Shown piece by piece: positions 25,553 to 35,847 of a stretch of DNA of 64,000 bases. Within the stretch, counting starts at the first letter, position 1; each line of letters begins with the position of its first letter. Below the pieces are notes generated by a model, which had not been told where the DNA came from, did no database searches, and was given only the letters and a program-made list of their open reading frames with translations. This DNA is from an uncultured Elusimicrobia bacterium. GTDB taxonomy: Bacteria; Elusimicrobiota; Elusimicrobia; UBA1565; UBA9628. The translations under genes were made by a program, and so were the position numbers. The stretch spans positions 174,346 to 238,345 of the forward strand of contig CAIKVT010000036.1 in the NCBI GenBank assembly GCA_903830945.1, written 5' to 3'.

Positions 25553-26608
25553 TCAGGGGCGCCTCCATAGGCTGCGCAGGAAAGTCCAGATCAGTCCGGT
25601 CGTGAGCAGCAGGAAGCCCGCGTAGACCACCGGCACGCCGGGATCGTGGCTCACCAGCAGGCTCGAGTAAGCCGGATTCTCCGGGTCGTAGCCGGCCTGG
25701 TAGATGGTGTAGCCCCTCCAGCGCAAGGGCTTGTTCACCTCGATGGCCCGTCGCGCCGAGATCCAGCCGTCTTCTACGATGGCCACCTCGCTGCGAAACT
25801 GCCTGACTTGTCCGGCCGCCAATTCGTAGGCCAGCGCGTATCGGCTCGTCTGGCCCATGTGCATGCCGGGGAACCGGGCGAAAGCCCATTGATTCTCGGT
25901 TCCTTGAGCGTCCGTTATCTCCAGACGCAGAGTCGGGTTGTTTGGCATCTGCGACCGCGTGGCCGGGCCGCTCTTGTCCATGACGAAATCCGGATAGTAG
26001 TCGAGTACCGCGATGTGGACCGAACTGTTGTGCAGGACTGTCTTGGTGTTGGGCTGGACCTCGGCCGTCTCGCTCCAGCCCGCCTTGCGGTCCGTGACCG
26101 TGAGGCGATGGCGTCCAGAGCCGTAGTGTTCGATGCGGAAGTCTTCGAGCTTGATGGAGAACGGGAGCGCAAATCCCGGCTTGCCCTCGGCCGCGTCCTT
26201 GGTCTCGCCTATGTTGAGGGGCAGGCTGCCGCGCCGGCCCGCGATGCCGGTGATTATGCCGCCGGCCAGCACCGTTAGGATGGCGATATGGGTCAGGAGC
26301 ACATCCGGCCGCAACCGCACATGGACTTGGCGCTGCCAGGTGCACAGGGCCAGGTTGAGGCCCAGAAGGCCCAGCAGGAAAGTGAAGAGCCCGGAGTGAT
26401 AGATGTCGCTCAGCCGGCAGAGCGTCAGCATGCCTGCCCAACTCCCGAAGCGGCCGATGTACCAGGACGGCTCCTCGCCCTGAGGGATGAGGGTGCCGGC
26501 CACGCTGAGCAGGATAATACAGGGCAGCAGCCAGTAGAGCAGGCGCGGCGAGGCCAGGAACATCGCGTCCGTGGCGCTGTGGCTTTCCTCGGAGACTGAT
26601 CTTTCCAT
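25553..26608 (-). CDS. resB: Cytochrome c biogenesis protein ResB/Ccs1
   Basis: Partner of CcsA in system II cytochrome c maturation. 351 residues, at the short end for the family. Three N-terminal membrane segments (LLYWLLPCIILLSVAGTLI, LFTFLLGLLGLNLALCTW, DVLLTHIAILTVLAGGIITG) precede a long periplasmic region. EVNKPLRWRGYTIYQAGYD is the conserved late block, before a last membrane segment. It is the first gene of the minus-strand cytochrome/hemA run. A TAAAAT lies about ten bases before its ATG, and it is divergent from the NapC-like gene. Confidence 0.9.
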   Translation of the reverse strand: MERSVSEESHSATDAMFLASPRLLYWLLPCIILLSVAGTLIPQGEEPSWYIGRFGSWAGMLTLCRLSDIYHSGLFTFLLGLLGLNLALCTWQRQVHVRLRPDVLLTHIAILTVLAGGIITGIAGRRGSLPLNIGETKDAAEGKPGFALPFSIKLEDFRIEHYGSGRHRLTVTDRKAGWSETAEVQPNTKTVLHNSSVHIAVLDYYPDFVMDKSGPATRSQMPNNPTLRLEITDAQGTENQWAFARFPGMHMGQTSRYALAYELAAGQVRQFRSEVAIVEDGWISARRAIEVNKPLRWRGYTIYQAGYDPENPAYSSLLVSHDPGVPVVYAGFLLLTTGLIWTFLRSLWRRP

Positions 26609-26712
26609 GGCCGAAAGGATTTTAGCATGTGTGGAGAATATAATCTTCGGCCGTTATGGTATGATTTTGCGCCCGGACTTAGGACCTTGTCGGCATCCCG
26701 AGAGCACTGATC

Positions 26713-28221
<1,509 letters not shown>

Positions 28222-28282
28222 GCTGTCCGAGTCGTGAGCCCTCCTGGCCGCTGGGTCGCAACCGGAGGCGGCGGACCGGGTG

Positions 28283-28288
28283 TATAAT
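28283..28288 (+). promoter_or_regulatory. -10 element for the RNase-barstar operon
   Basis: Perfect TATAAT 35 bases before the ATG. The leader contains a GACGC-GTAG-GCGTC hairpin and then GGGGG as a ribosome site close to the start. Confidence 0.55.
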
Positions 28289-28323
28289 ATGCAGGTGCGA
28301 CGCGTAGGCGTCTAGGGGGACTG

Positions 28324-28836
28324 ATGAGGAATAAGGGCATGCGTTGGGGTCTGTTCTTGGCGGCGGGTTTGGTCGTCGCCGTTTTAGGCCTGAGCGTCGG
28401 CCGCGGTCGGCTGGTGTCGGCCCAGGACGCGGCACCCGTCGTTTCGGGTCAGCCGGCTGTCCCGGCGGCTGCCGCGGTCGCTCCAGGAAAGGATCTCCTG
28501 CCGCATTTCTCGGATTCGGTCCGTGTGGGGGTCATCCTTAAGATCATCTCGGCCGTGTACAACGGCGATCCTCTGCCGTTTTCGAAGGATGGCGTGGTCT
28601 TCGACAATCGTGAGGGGCGCCTGCCCGACAAGCCGCTGGGCTATTATCACGAGTACACGGTCCTGCCGCCGCGAGGGACGCCGTACGTGGTGACCATCGG
28701 TGAGCAGACTTACTCGATCGAGGTGCCCCCTTCGGGCAACCGGGGCGCCGAACGGCTCATCATCGGCGGCGGAGCGGTCCTCTACTACACGCCGGACCAC
28801 TATCGGAATTTCATCCCGCTGCAGGTCGTGCGCTGA
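28324..28836 (+). CDS. Secreted guanyl-specific ribonuclease (barnase/RNase Sa family)
   Basis: 170 residues: signal or membrane segment (GLFLAAGLVVAVLGLSVG), Ala/Pro linker (35-55), then an N1/T1/U2 microbial ribonuclease domain (about 58-170). KDGVVFDNREGRLP, GYYHEYTVLPP and YYTPDHYRNF match RNase Sa closely. The catalytic triad Glu110 (YHEYT), Arg144 (ERLIIG) and His159 (DHYRNF) is intact. It should cut single-stranded RNA after guanosine. The next gene encodes a barstar-like inhibitor, so this is a barnase-barstar style pair with an exported RNase. Its role (defence, competition, nutrient RNA) is unknown. Confidence 0.88.
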   Translation: MRNKGMRWGLFLAAGLVVAVLGLSVGRGRLVSAQDAAPVVSGQPAVPAAAAVAPGKDLLPHFSDSVRVGVILKIISAVYNGDPLPFSKDGVVFDNREGRLPDKPLGYYHEYTVLPPRGTPYVVTIGEQTYSIEVPPSGNRGAERLIIGGGAVLYYTPDHYRNFIPLQVVR

Positions 28837-28850
28837 GCCCGGGTTACGGA

Positions 28851-29228
28851 ATGGATCGGAAGCTGTTCTTGGATGGGTCGCCTGAGGAGGCCGAGGCCGC
28901 TGCGCGTGAGCTGGGGTTCTTCTGTGTCCGCATCGATGGGAAAACCGTGCCGGATAAGGTCGCCCTTCTCAAGCGGCTCGCACGGGAACTGCGCTTCCCT
29001 GATTATTTCGGCGGGAACTGGGATGCGCTCAAAGATTGCTTGACGGACCTTCCCGATTGGCTTCCGGCGCCCGGTTATCTGATCGTTTTCACGGACGCGG
29101 CAGAGGTCTGCCGGATGAAGCGGGAGGACTTTGCGGCCCTGGAGGGCATCCTTGATTCATCCGCCAAGTTCTGGCGTCAACAGAAGCCCTCGAGGATTTT
29201 TGAGACAGTTTTTGTGGGTCGGCCATGA
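28851..29228 (+). CDS. Barstar-family ribonuclease inhibitor
   Basis: 125 residues, no signal peptide, so cytoplasmic. Residues 45-75 (RELRFPDYFGGNWDALKDCLTDLPDW) are the core barstar signature, in which acidic residues block the RNase active site. The gene begins 14 bases after the RNase stop, and its last four bases overlap the next gene. It should protect the cell from RNase that folds before export. Barstar proteins also occur without a partner, but here the cognate enzyme is adjacent. Confidence 0.92.
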   Translation: MDRKLFLDGSPEEAEAAARELGFFCVRIDGKTVPDKVALLKRLARELRFPDYFGGNWDALKDCLTDLPDWLPAPGYLIVFTDAAEVCRMKREDFAALEGILDSSAKFWRQQKPSRIFETVFVGRP

Positions 29229-29962
29229 TCTGGCTGCCCTTCATTCTTGCCGCCAGCCTCGCCCACTCTCAGGTCACCATCGCCCCACCCGCGATATCAT
29301 CCGCCGTTCTCGCCGAAGCCGATCGCCTTTATTTGCATCGCCACCAAGCCAAGAACCTCGAAGACTCCCTCTTTTTTCTGGGGGCCCAGCTTAAAGCCAC
29401 TACCGACCAGCCCGCCCTCCTTTGGCGACTCGGTCGCAGCCTCGTGCGTCTGGGCGAGAGGCAGAAAACCAAGTCTGAGAAGTTTGCGGCCTATACCCGC
29501 GCCGAGGAATTGCTGAGGAAGGCCGTTGAACTCGCGCCCCGCGAGCCCCAGGCCCACTTCTGGCTCGGCATCGCCATGGGCCGGCGCGGTCAGACCCGCG
29601 GCATCCTGCGCTCGCTCTTCCTCATAGGGCCCTTGCGCCGTGAGATGAAAACCGTGCTCGCACTCGACCCCACGAGCGGCGGGGCGCACCATGTCCTCGG
29701 CGAGATGCTCATGGAGATCCCCGCCATCGCGGGCGGAGACAAGAAGCAAGGAGCGCGGGAACTCGAACTCGCGGCCCAGCTCGAGCCCGACTACTCACCG
29801 CATTTTACGGCCCTGGCCGAAGCCTATATCGCGATGGGGGAAAAAGCCAAGGCTAAGGCCGCGCTTGAGCACATCGCCGCCATCCGCAATCCCGCCGATC
29901 CCGGGGAATATGACGAGAACGTTCAGGAAGCCCGGGACATGCTCAAGAAGCTTGTGGACTGA
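29225..29962 (+). CDS. Secreted TPR-repeat protein
   Basis: 245 residues. A signal peptide (MIWLPFILAASLAHSQ) is followed by helical repeats: ALLWRLGRSLVRLGERQKTKS, AEELLRKAVELAPREPQAHFWLGIAMG, MKTVLALDPTSGGAHHVLGEML, ARELELAAQLEPDYSPHFTALAEAYI. These are TPR units for protein binding. It overlaps barstar by four bases (ATGA), so it is in the same transcript. A functional link with the RNase is suggested only by this. Its 3' end overlaps the convergent PDZ protein gene by 20 bases. Confidence 0.8.
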   Translation: MIWLPFILAASLAHSQVTIAPPAISSAVLAEADRLYLHRHQAKNLEDSLFFLGAQLKATTDQPALLWRLGRSLVRLGERQKTKSEKFAAYTRAEELLRKAVELAPREPQAHFWLGIAMGRRGQTRGILRSLFLIGPLRREMKTVLALDPTSGGAHHVLGEMLMEIPAIAGGDKKQGARELELAAQLEPDYSPHFTALAEAYIAMGEKAKAKAALEHIAAIRNPADPGEYDENVQEARDMLKKLVD

Positions 29963-31460
29963 TCAGGCTTTGTTTTTTTTCGAACGGCAATGGCACGGGC
30001 GTCTCCACTCCGTCCTTGTAGAAGACCCCGCGCTTGAGTTCGAAAGTCACGGGCTTGTCCGCGTCGGGCTTGAGGGCCGTCACCTTGAATAGGCTCCCTG
30101 GCGCGCCGTAGAGCGCGGCCAAGGCTTCCCCGAAGTCCATCCTCGCCGTGGCGCGGCCTGAGATGGCGGTCAGTATATCGCCGACGCGCAACCCTGATTT
30201 CTCCGCGTTGCGCCCAGAAATCACGTGGGTCACCTCGAAGACACGGCCGGTCTCCATATCCTTGGTTTTGATCCAGAGGCCGGCTCCGGCCGGGTAGAAC
30301 TGCGGAGGTTCCGTCACCGTGATCGCCTCGGTCAATTCCAAGCGCAGGCGCGCGTCGGGCTCCAGGATGCGGGCTCCCCGGTGTTGCCTCTTTGGGTCCA
30401 AGCTCACCGGTTCGCCTAGGACCAAGGTCCCGCCCGGGCTCACCTTGAGCAGGGGCTGTTCCCCAGCCGCGTCCGTCAGACGCGCGGAGATGGGGATGAC
30501 GTGTCCTCCGGCCAAGGACGCCTTGAAGAAATGGAGGCGCAGAGCTCGAGTCCCTTCGCCGACGCTGCTTTGCAGGACCTTGGCCCAGACCGTGCTGCGC
30601 GGGGGTAGGCAGAGGAAGTCCAGGCTGGCGTCGCTGGCCACGGCCATGGTCACCTCGCCGATGAGGATGTCACCCGTAGCCACCGTGTTGGGCAGACCGT
30701 CGGGGAAGCGGATCCAAAGGACCTGTTTCGCCGGGACAAAGACCTGCAAAGGCGGCGCCTGGGCCAGCACCGCCTGCGCGGATTGGGCGGCCCGCTCCAG
30801 TAGACTGTCCTTGAGAACGGTCTCTCGAGGGGAGAGTTCGCGCGGGCCGCGTACGAAGGCTGGTTCCTCTTCGGGGAACCGGGACTGCAGATCTACCACT
30901 TGCAGACCGCGTCGTGCTACGGCCCACAGTCGAAGAGAGGGGTCCCATCCGAGCCAGGCCTGCGCGGCGTCGCCGCGCGACCGGACCGACGTGCCGTTGA
31001 GAAGGGCGAGATGGTCCTTGGTATTGAGTCCCAGCGCCCTGGCTTCGGAGTCGGGCAGGACCGCGAGTGTCTCCGCTGAGTCCTCCCCGTCGCGCAGGGA
31101 AGTTCCCAAGGTGGTGAGGGAACCAACGGCGGCCATGGGGCCGCCGACTGGGGCTGTGGTGGCGAGTTGGACTTCTTCAATCCCGGCAGGGACGGGCATC
31201 GCCACCGGAGCCTCTTTGGCTTTTTCCGGGATCTTCACCGCAGGACGCGTCTGGCGCGCCGGCGGGGATTTGCGCGCGGATCGGGCGGGCCGTTTACGAA
31301 TGCGTATTTTGTGAGGAGAATTTTTCTTGGTCCGGGAGGTGGCTGGAGCCGACAGGGCCGTGCTGGCGGCTGCGGGGGCGCCTTCCGTGGACCAGGCGGG
31401 AGCCAAAGCCAGAAGGAGCATATTCGCGAATAGGGTGAGGCGCGCGGATGGCTTGTTCAC
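29943..31460 (-). CDS. Secreted PDZ-domain protein of unknown function
   Basis: 505 residues. A signal peptide (to about 28) is followed by a basic linker (RTKKNSPHKIRIRKRPARS). A first PDZ-like segment may lie at about 130-175 (LAVLPDSEARALGLNTKDHLALLNGTSV). The middle is beta-rich. A clear PDZ domain lies at about 400-470 (VTHVISGRNAEKSGLRVGDILTAISG). No protease triad is visible. It is translationally coupled (four-base overlap) with the large upstream protein, and that one with a HAMP protein, giving a three-gene envelope operon. Confidence 0.72.
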   Translation of the reverse strand: MNKPSARLTLFANMLLLALAPAWSTEGAPAAASTALSAPATSRTKKNSPHKIRIRKRPARSARKSPPARQTRPAVKIPEKAKEAPVAMPVPAGIEEVQLATTAPVGGPMAAVGSLTTLGTSLRDGEDSAETLAVLPDSEARALGLNTKDHLALLNGTSVRSRGDAAQAWLGWDPSLRLWAVARRGLQVVDLQSRFPEEEPAFVRGPRELSPRETVLKDSLLERAAQSAQAVLAQAPPLQVFVPAKQVLWIRFPDGLPNTVATGDILIGEVTMAVASDASLDFLCLPPRSTVWAKVLQSSVGEGTRALRLHFFKASLAGGHVIPISARLTDAAGEQPLLKVSPGGTLVLGEPVSLDPKRQHRGARILEPDARLRLELTEAITVTEPPQFYPAGAGLWIKTKDMETGRVFEVTHVISGRNAEKSGLRVGDILTAISGRATARMDFGEALAALYGAPGSLFKVTALKPDADKPVTFELKRGVFYKDGVETPVPLPFEKKQSLISPQAS

Positions 31461-33805
31461 TGCGAGGCCTCCGTTGCGGCCGGGGTCTTGGTTTTGCCCT
31501 TGCGTTTCGGCGCCGCTTGCGAGGAATTCGGCGCCGCCGCGCCCTCCAGAGACGGGCCCTTGCCCGTCGGCGACTGTTCCGCGGCCTGCTTGGTCTGCAA
31601 CGTTGTCGCTTGCACGACGAGTTTGCGCCGTTGCGCCGCCACTTCGTCTACCGTTTTAGAGAGTCCTTCGTCGGTGGGCAGCTTGGCGGCGACGGTGTCG
31701 GGCAGGGCCAGGTCCGTGCCCGCGGCCTTGGCCAATTTTTCGGCTTGGTCGCGCGGGATAGAGAAGCAGGAGGGATTGTTCAGCGAGCCGATGCGCGCGA
31801 TGAGGGGATTCAGTTTGGCTAAGCGCTGAGCTGGAGCCTTCTCGGCCTGGGCCGCGCGCAGGTCCTCGTCGAACGTCGTGTCCCAGAGTTCGTCGGCGCA
31901 CACGGCTTGCAGATCCGTCTCCGCAAGGCCCGCGGTCTTGGAGGTCTTGCCGCAGCGAGCCTCCGGATCGGCTTCGAGGATGGCCAAGCCTCGGGCCAGG
32001 TCCTCGCCTGCCAAGGCAAAATCGCAGGCGCGGCGGTGCGCGGCCGCTTGACGCACGTCCGCGGAGAAGGCCTTCTGGTCCGCGGCGCGGCGCTCAAGGA
32101 GTGCATGCTGCCGGCGCAGTCCGGCCAGGGCGTGGTCGCAGCCGGCTGGAAGTGAGCGCGCCAGGGACATGGCCTCCTCGGTGCGTTTGAACTCGTAGCG
32201 GCAGGTTTCGGGCGCGGCGTCGGCCGCGGACTCTTTGATCGCGGCTTCGAGCTCGGCGAGTTTTGTGGCGTCGAGAGTCGCCTTCATGCGGTTCTTGCGT
32301 AACGTCGCCAAGAGGTCGCGGTATTGGGTCTTGGCATCGGCCGCTTCGGCCAGCGACTCTTCGAGTCGGGAGTAGGACTCTACTGCCTCCGGGAAAGCGC
32401 AGGAGAGAGCCAGGCCGTCCGCCGCAGCGAGCTTGAGAAGTGCCAGTTCGAAGTCCTTGGCTACGGGTACGGCGATATTGTCGGCGATGGTGCTGCCGGA
32501 GGGCGCCGAAATAACGGAGTGGAATGTGAACGGGATGGAATCCTCCAGCCGGACGCGCCGGGAGAAGGAGTATGGCCCGCCGTTGCCGCGTTTGACCGTG
32601 AGGCTTGCTACGTCGCGTAGGCCGCCGGGGGTCTCTCGGTAGGTCGTCTCTTCGACTGAGACCATCTGCTTGACGGGAAGGCCGTCGACCCAGTAGGCCC
32701 CGCTCAAGGTTATGGTGTCGCCAAGCTCGTGCTGGTGGAGCGCGACGGGCTTCTCCAGGTGCAACCCCGTCGAGCTCAATTCGGGGGCGGCCGCAGCCGG
32801 GGGCGCGGCCTGGACCACGCCTTCGAGTTCGGTCACGAGCCCGGGGCGGCTGCGCAGCACTGTCGCTATCATCTCGAGGTTGCGCAGGTCGCGGGCGAGC
32901 GTCGTCTTCTTTCCCAGTTCGGAGACTTGGCGGCGGATGCGGGCGAGAGCATGAAAGCGGCGCTGGTCGACGAGATAGCGCGTTAGGTCGGCGCGCAGTT
33001 GCGGCGAGGCTGCGCCCGAGCGGAAGTCAGCGGCCAAGCGCGAGGAGACGTCGATGTGGTCGTGGGCCTTGAGATAGTCGGTGAAATGGGCCGCGGCCCG
33101 GGGCTCGGTCCAAACGCCGGCGAGGAGCTCGTCGAAATAGACCTGAGCCAGCGGCGCGGGGTCGGCGATGATGTCGGCATGGCTGCGCGCCGCGAAGGCC
33201 TTGCCCCATGAGGTGTCGAAGAGGTCGGGCCTGGGGAAGGGCGGCAGGGCAGGTGCGGTCGCGGATTCATTCTGGGGGCCGCAGAGGGCCGTCCATTCGT
33301 GGTGATAGGATTCCAGCGCCTCGAGTAGGGCATGTAGGGGCGCGGTCATCAGGCTCTCGGCAGGTAGGTCTTCCAGGGCCAAGAACGGCAGGGGACCGGC
33401 TGGAGCCAGCGTCTGCCCGGCCTTGAGTCTTTGGAAGGCCTCGGAAAATTGCTGGACGTTCTTGGTATTGCGCGCGAGGGCTTCCAGGGACTTCCATGCG
33501 ACGACCTGGAGGCGATAGGTCCCGGGTTGGCCCTGTAAAATCATGTAGCCATGCGTCTTGAGGGCCGCGATCCCATCATTGCCAAAAACCTCCGCGAGCC
33601 ACTCGCCGGGCCAAGGGGAGGCCGGCTTGGGAGCGGTGGTTGCCTCCGGGAGAGGAACACCGCTGTCCTTCAAAGACGGTGTCTCCTGAGTCGCCGCTGC
33701 CGCAGGGGCCTCGGGCTGGGATGGGGATGGCTTTGGCTCGCCGGCTTGGGCCGAGGCGCAGGCCAGTAGTATGGAGCAAAGGCAGGCGGTCAGGGATCGT
33801 CTCAT
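31457..33805 (-). CDS. Large secreted protein, function unknown
   Basis: 782 residues, not recognised. A signal peptide ending near ACASAQAG and a Pro/Ala linker (25-65) are followed by a mostly helical protein. At about 355-450 there is a beta-rich insert (LGDTITLSGAYWVDGLPVKQ). The C-terminal half contains paired cysteines (TCRYEF, GCDHAL, RACDFAL, RCGKTS, VCADELW, SCFSIP), suggesting disulphides. It ends in a Lys/Ala tail (KRKGKTKTPAATEASQ). It overlaps the genes on both sides by four bases, so it works with the PDZ and HAMP proteins. Confidence 0.65.
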   Translation of the reverse strand: MRRSLTACLCSILLACASAQAGEPKPSPSQPEAPAAAATQETPSLKDSGVPLPEATTAPKPASPWPGEWLAEVFGNDGIAALKTHGYMILQGQPGTYRLQVVAWKSLEALARNTKNVQQFSEAFQRLKAGQTLAPAGPLPFLALEDLPAESLMTAPLHALLEALESYHHEWTALCGPQNESATAPALPPFPRPDLFDTSWGKAFAARSHADIIADPAPLAQVYFDELLAGVWTEPRAAAHFTDYLKAHDHIDVSSRLAADFRSGAASPQLRADLTRYLVDQRRFHALARIRRQVSELGKKTTLARDLRNLEMIATVLRSRPGLVTELEGVVQAAPPAAAAPELSSTGLHLEKPVALHQHELGDTITLSGAYWVDGLPVKQMVSVEETTYRETPGGLRDVASLTVKRGNGGPYSFSRRVRLEDSIPFTFHSVISAPSGSTIADNIAVPVAKDFELALLKLAAADGLALSCAFPEAVESYSRLEESLAEAADAKTQYRDLLATLRKNRMKATLDATKLAELEAAIKESAADAAPETCRYEFKRTEEAMSLARSLPAGCDHALAGLRRQHALLERRAADQKAFSADVRQAAAHRRACDFALAGEDLARGLAILEADPEARCGKTSKTAGLAETDLQAVCADELWDTTFDEDLRAAQAEKAPAQRLAKLNPLIARIGSLNNPSCFSIPRDQAEKLAKAAGTDLALPDTVAAKLPTDEGLSKTVDEVAAQRRKLVVQATTLQTKQAAEQSPTGKGPSLEGAAAPNSSQAAPKRKGKTKTPAATEASQ

Positions 33806-34359
33806 AGCTGGTAGCGCGAGGCCACGGCATCGATCTCCTTGAGGAGCACCTGGGCCGCGTGATGGGCTTCATTTTTGTCGTCGATCCCGGGCAATGCGGC
33901 CTTGAGGCGCTCCGCACCGGATTGCAGGCCGCGCAAGTCCGCGCCCAGGCGTTCGCGCAATCGTTCCTGCGCCTGCGCGAAGTCGCCGACGAGGTCCTGA
34001 TGTGTGTCGAGATTGCGGATGCGCACCGGGACGGAGAGATTTCCGTTGCCGATCCTGGACATGGCAGCGGAGAGGACCCGTAAGGGACCGGCGTAGCGGT
34101 GCGACCAGATCATGGCGACGAGGGCGCTGGCCACCATGGCGATCAGCGAGCTGATGATGATAGGGCCTCGAATGGTCTCCCAGACCCAGTCCAATGAATG
34201 GAAGACCTGGTGGGAGGCCTGGGAGGCCTCGGCCAGGCCGTGGAAGACACTGTAAGTGACTAGGAAGATGCTCGCTGTCACTAAAAGCAGGATCGTGGCC
34301 ACCATTTGGAGCTGGAGGGGGGGGTCGACCCAGAATTGTCGCCGTTTTTGGCTTGTCAT
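33802..34359 (-). CDS. Two-TM HAMP-domain protein without output domain
   Basis: 185 residues from the ATG at 34359; the tracked TTG at 34395 is the -35 box of the promoter. Membrane segments lie at about 18-40 (MVATILLLVTASIFLVTYSVF) and 63-83. A HAMP linker follows (SHRYAGPLRVLSAAMSRIGNGNLSVPVRIR), then a coiled coil to the end. No kinase, cyclase or methyl-accepting domain is attached. It may pass a signal to the two secreted proteins in its operon or organise them. The promoter places the transcription start at the ATG, so the mRNA is probably leaderless. Confidence 0.8.
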   Translation of the reverse strand: MTSQKRRQFWVDPPLQLQMVATILLLVTASIFLVTYSVFHGLAEASQASHQVFHSLDWVWETIRGPIIISSLIAMVASALVAMIWSHRYAGPLRVLSAAMSRIGNGNLSVPVRIRNLDTHQDLVGDFAQAQERLRERLGADLRGLQSGAERLKAALPGIDDKNEAHHAAQVLLKEIDAVASRYQL

Positions 34360-34366
34360 GGGCGGT

Positions 34367-34395
34367 ATCCTAACAAGAGAGAGAGGTATTGTCAA
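34367..34395 (-). promoter_or_regulatory. Near-consensus sigma-70 promoter with leaderless start
   Basis: On the minus strand: TTGACA (34390-34395), a 17-base spacer, then TAGGAT (34367-34372), then seven bases to the ATG. This is the best full promoter in the window and predicts transcription starting at or one base before the start codon. Confidence 0.85.
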
Positions 34396-34439
34396 TCATG
34401 AATATTCGCGCGACTTGCCGGATGGAAGGCACTTGCACA

Positions 34440-34470
34440 TGACAGCCAACATATCTCCCAATGGCTGTCA
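34440..34470. repeat. Perfect 9-bp inverted repeat after the hydrolase gene
   Basis: TGACAGCCA and TGGCTGTCA separated by 13 bases, 11 bases past the stop of the minus-strand hydrolase. It may terminate that operon, but no T tract follows. Confidence 0.45.
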
Positions 34471-34480
34471 GGCCAGCGCG

Positions 34481-35368
34481 CTAGAGAGTTTTGATGAAGA
34501 ATTCCATGATCCGTCGGTCGTACTCGGCCCCGGCCAATTCGCGGCACTTGCCGTGCGAGGCACCCGGTATCATCCAGAGTTCCTTGGGCTCCCGGGCTGC
34601 GGCGTAGAGCGCGCGCACGTCGTCGGGCAGCATGAGCCGGTCCTGGGCCCCGCCGATGACCAGGACCGGGCGGGGCGCCACGCGGGAGATGAAGCGGACC
34701 GGGCTGTAACTGTCCACGTCTTCCCGGCCCACGCGCAGGCGCAGCAACCAGAGCACGATCATCATCAATGGAAAATAGGGGATGTGCAGGTTGTTCCAGG
34801 CCCAGCGCCTGACCACCTGCCGGTAGTCCGTGAATGGGCTCTCCATCACCACGGCCTTGACCTCCGGCTGATCAGGCACCGCCATGGCGGCTACGGCCGC
34901 GCCCATGGAAAGGCCGAAGACGCCCAGGCGCTTGAGGCTGTTTGGTTGGTGCCGGCGCAGGTAAGTCATGGCTGCCTGGAAATCGAGCACCTCCAGGCAA
35001 CCGATGGTGGTGATATTCCCGCCGCTCTCGCCATGGGAGCGGTTATCGAAGTAGAATAGGTTGAAGCCGCAAGCCGAGTTAAGGAAGTGGGTTTCGGCCA
35101 GGAGTTCGCCCTTGTTATCGCCCCAACCGTGGCACATGAGCACAGTGCGTTCGTCGCCGGTGGGCGAGGGCAGGAACCAGCCTTTGAGGGTCAGGCCATC
35201 CGAGGTCTGGAAAGAGACCTTCTTGTAAGCGAGCCCAAAATCCTCGGGGAAGATCTCCAGGGCGCTCATTTGCGGGGGGTGGAGGATGAGTCCGGCGCCC
35301 CACCAGCCGAAGCCTAAAGCCACGGCGGCCAAGCACAGCGTGACCGTGCCGAGCATCCAGAGGATCAT
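34481..35368 (-). CDS. Membrane-anchored alpha/beta hydrolase
   Basis: 295 residues. One N-terminal membrane segment (LGTVTLCLAAVALGFGWWGAGLIL) precedes an alpha/beta-hydrolase fold of the DUF818/FrsA-like kind. The oxyanion region is VLMCHGWGDNKGE, the nucleophile elbow GLSMG, the acid probably in GGAQDRLML, and the His in PGASHGKC. The substrate (an ester or peptide) is unknown. Its start overlaps the folK stop by four bases, so it is the last gene of the dapB operon. Confidence 0.85.
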   Translation of the reverse strand: MILWMLGTVTLCLAAVALGFGWWGAGLILHPPQMSALEIFPEDFGLAYKKVSFQTSDGLTLKGWFLPSPTGDERTVLMCHGWGDNKGELLAETHFLNSACGFNLFYFDNRSHGESGGNITTIGCLEVLDFQAAMTYLRRHQPNSLKRLGVFGLSMGAAVAAMAVPDQPEVKAVVMESPFTDYRQVVRRWAWNNLHIPYFPLMMIVLWLLRLRVGREDVDSYSPVRFISRVAPRPVLVIGGAQDRLMLPDDVRALYAAAREPKELWMIPGASHGKCRELAGAEYDRRIMEFFIKTL

Positions 35369-35847
35369 GGAAGGGACCGGACCTCCGCGGGAGTGGGATG
35401 CAAGTGGCGCAGCAGCCGCGCGGCCGTGGTCCGGCCGTCCGGACGCCAGCCCGGCGCGATGTCGCAGACCGGGGCCAGCGCGAAGGCGCGTCGGGCTGTG
35501 TCGGGATGGGGTAAGTTCAGCCAGCGGCTTTTGAGGCGGCGGCCCGCATAGTCCAGGATGTCTATGTCGAGAGGCCGCGCTGCCCAGCGTCGGCCCGGGT
35601 GTCTGCCGGCCAGGGCTTCGAGTCTCTTGAGTTCGACCATAAGGCCTATGGGCGAGAGCGCGGTGTGGTAGCGTACGGCCAGGTTGAGATATCGCCGGTG
35701 GCTAGGGCCGACCGGAGCCGTATTATAGACGAGCGAGCGAGCCAGGATCTTGCCGCCGCGCAGTCTGTTCAGGCGCAGCAAGGCGAGGTTCATATTCATC
35801 CGGCGTCGGCCCAGGTTGGCGCCTAGGAGGAGAAGGCAGTCAGGCAT
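35365..35847 (-). CDS. folK: HPPK, folate pyrophosphokinase
   Basis: 2-amino-4-hydroxy-6-hydroxymethyldihydropteridine pyrophosphokinase, 160 residues, normal length. LLLGANLGRRRMNMNLAL is the N-terminal signature, and VYNTAPVGPSHRRYLNLAV and ARPLDIDILDYAGRRL (Mg/ATP-binding acids) are both diagnostic. HPDTARRAFALAPVCDIAP matches the HPR-x-x-R-x-FVL-x-PL motif in a loosened form. It overlaps the small membrane protein gene upstream by eight bases and the hydrolase downstream by four. Confidence 0.92.
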   Translation of the reverse strand: MPDCLLLLGANLGRRRMNMNLALLRLNRLRGGKILARSLVYNTAPVGPSHRRYLNLAVRYHTALSPIGLMVELKRLEALAGRHPGRRWAARPLDIDILDYAGRRLKSRWLNLPHPDTARRAFALAPVCDIAPGWRPDGRTTAARLLRHLHPTPAEVRSLP

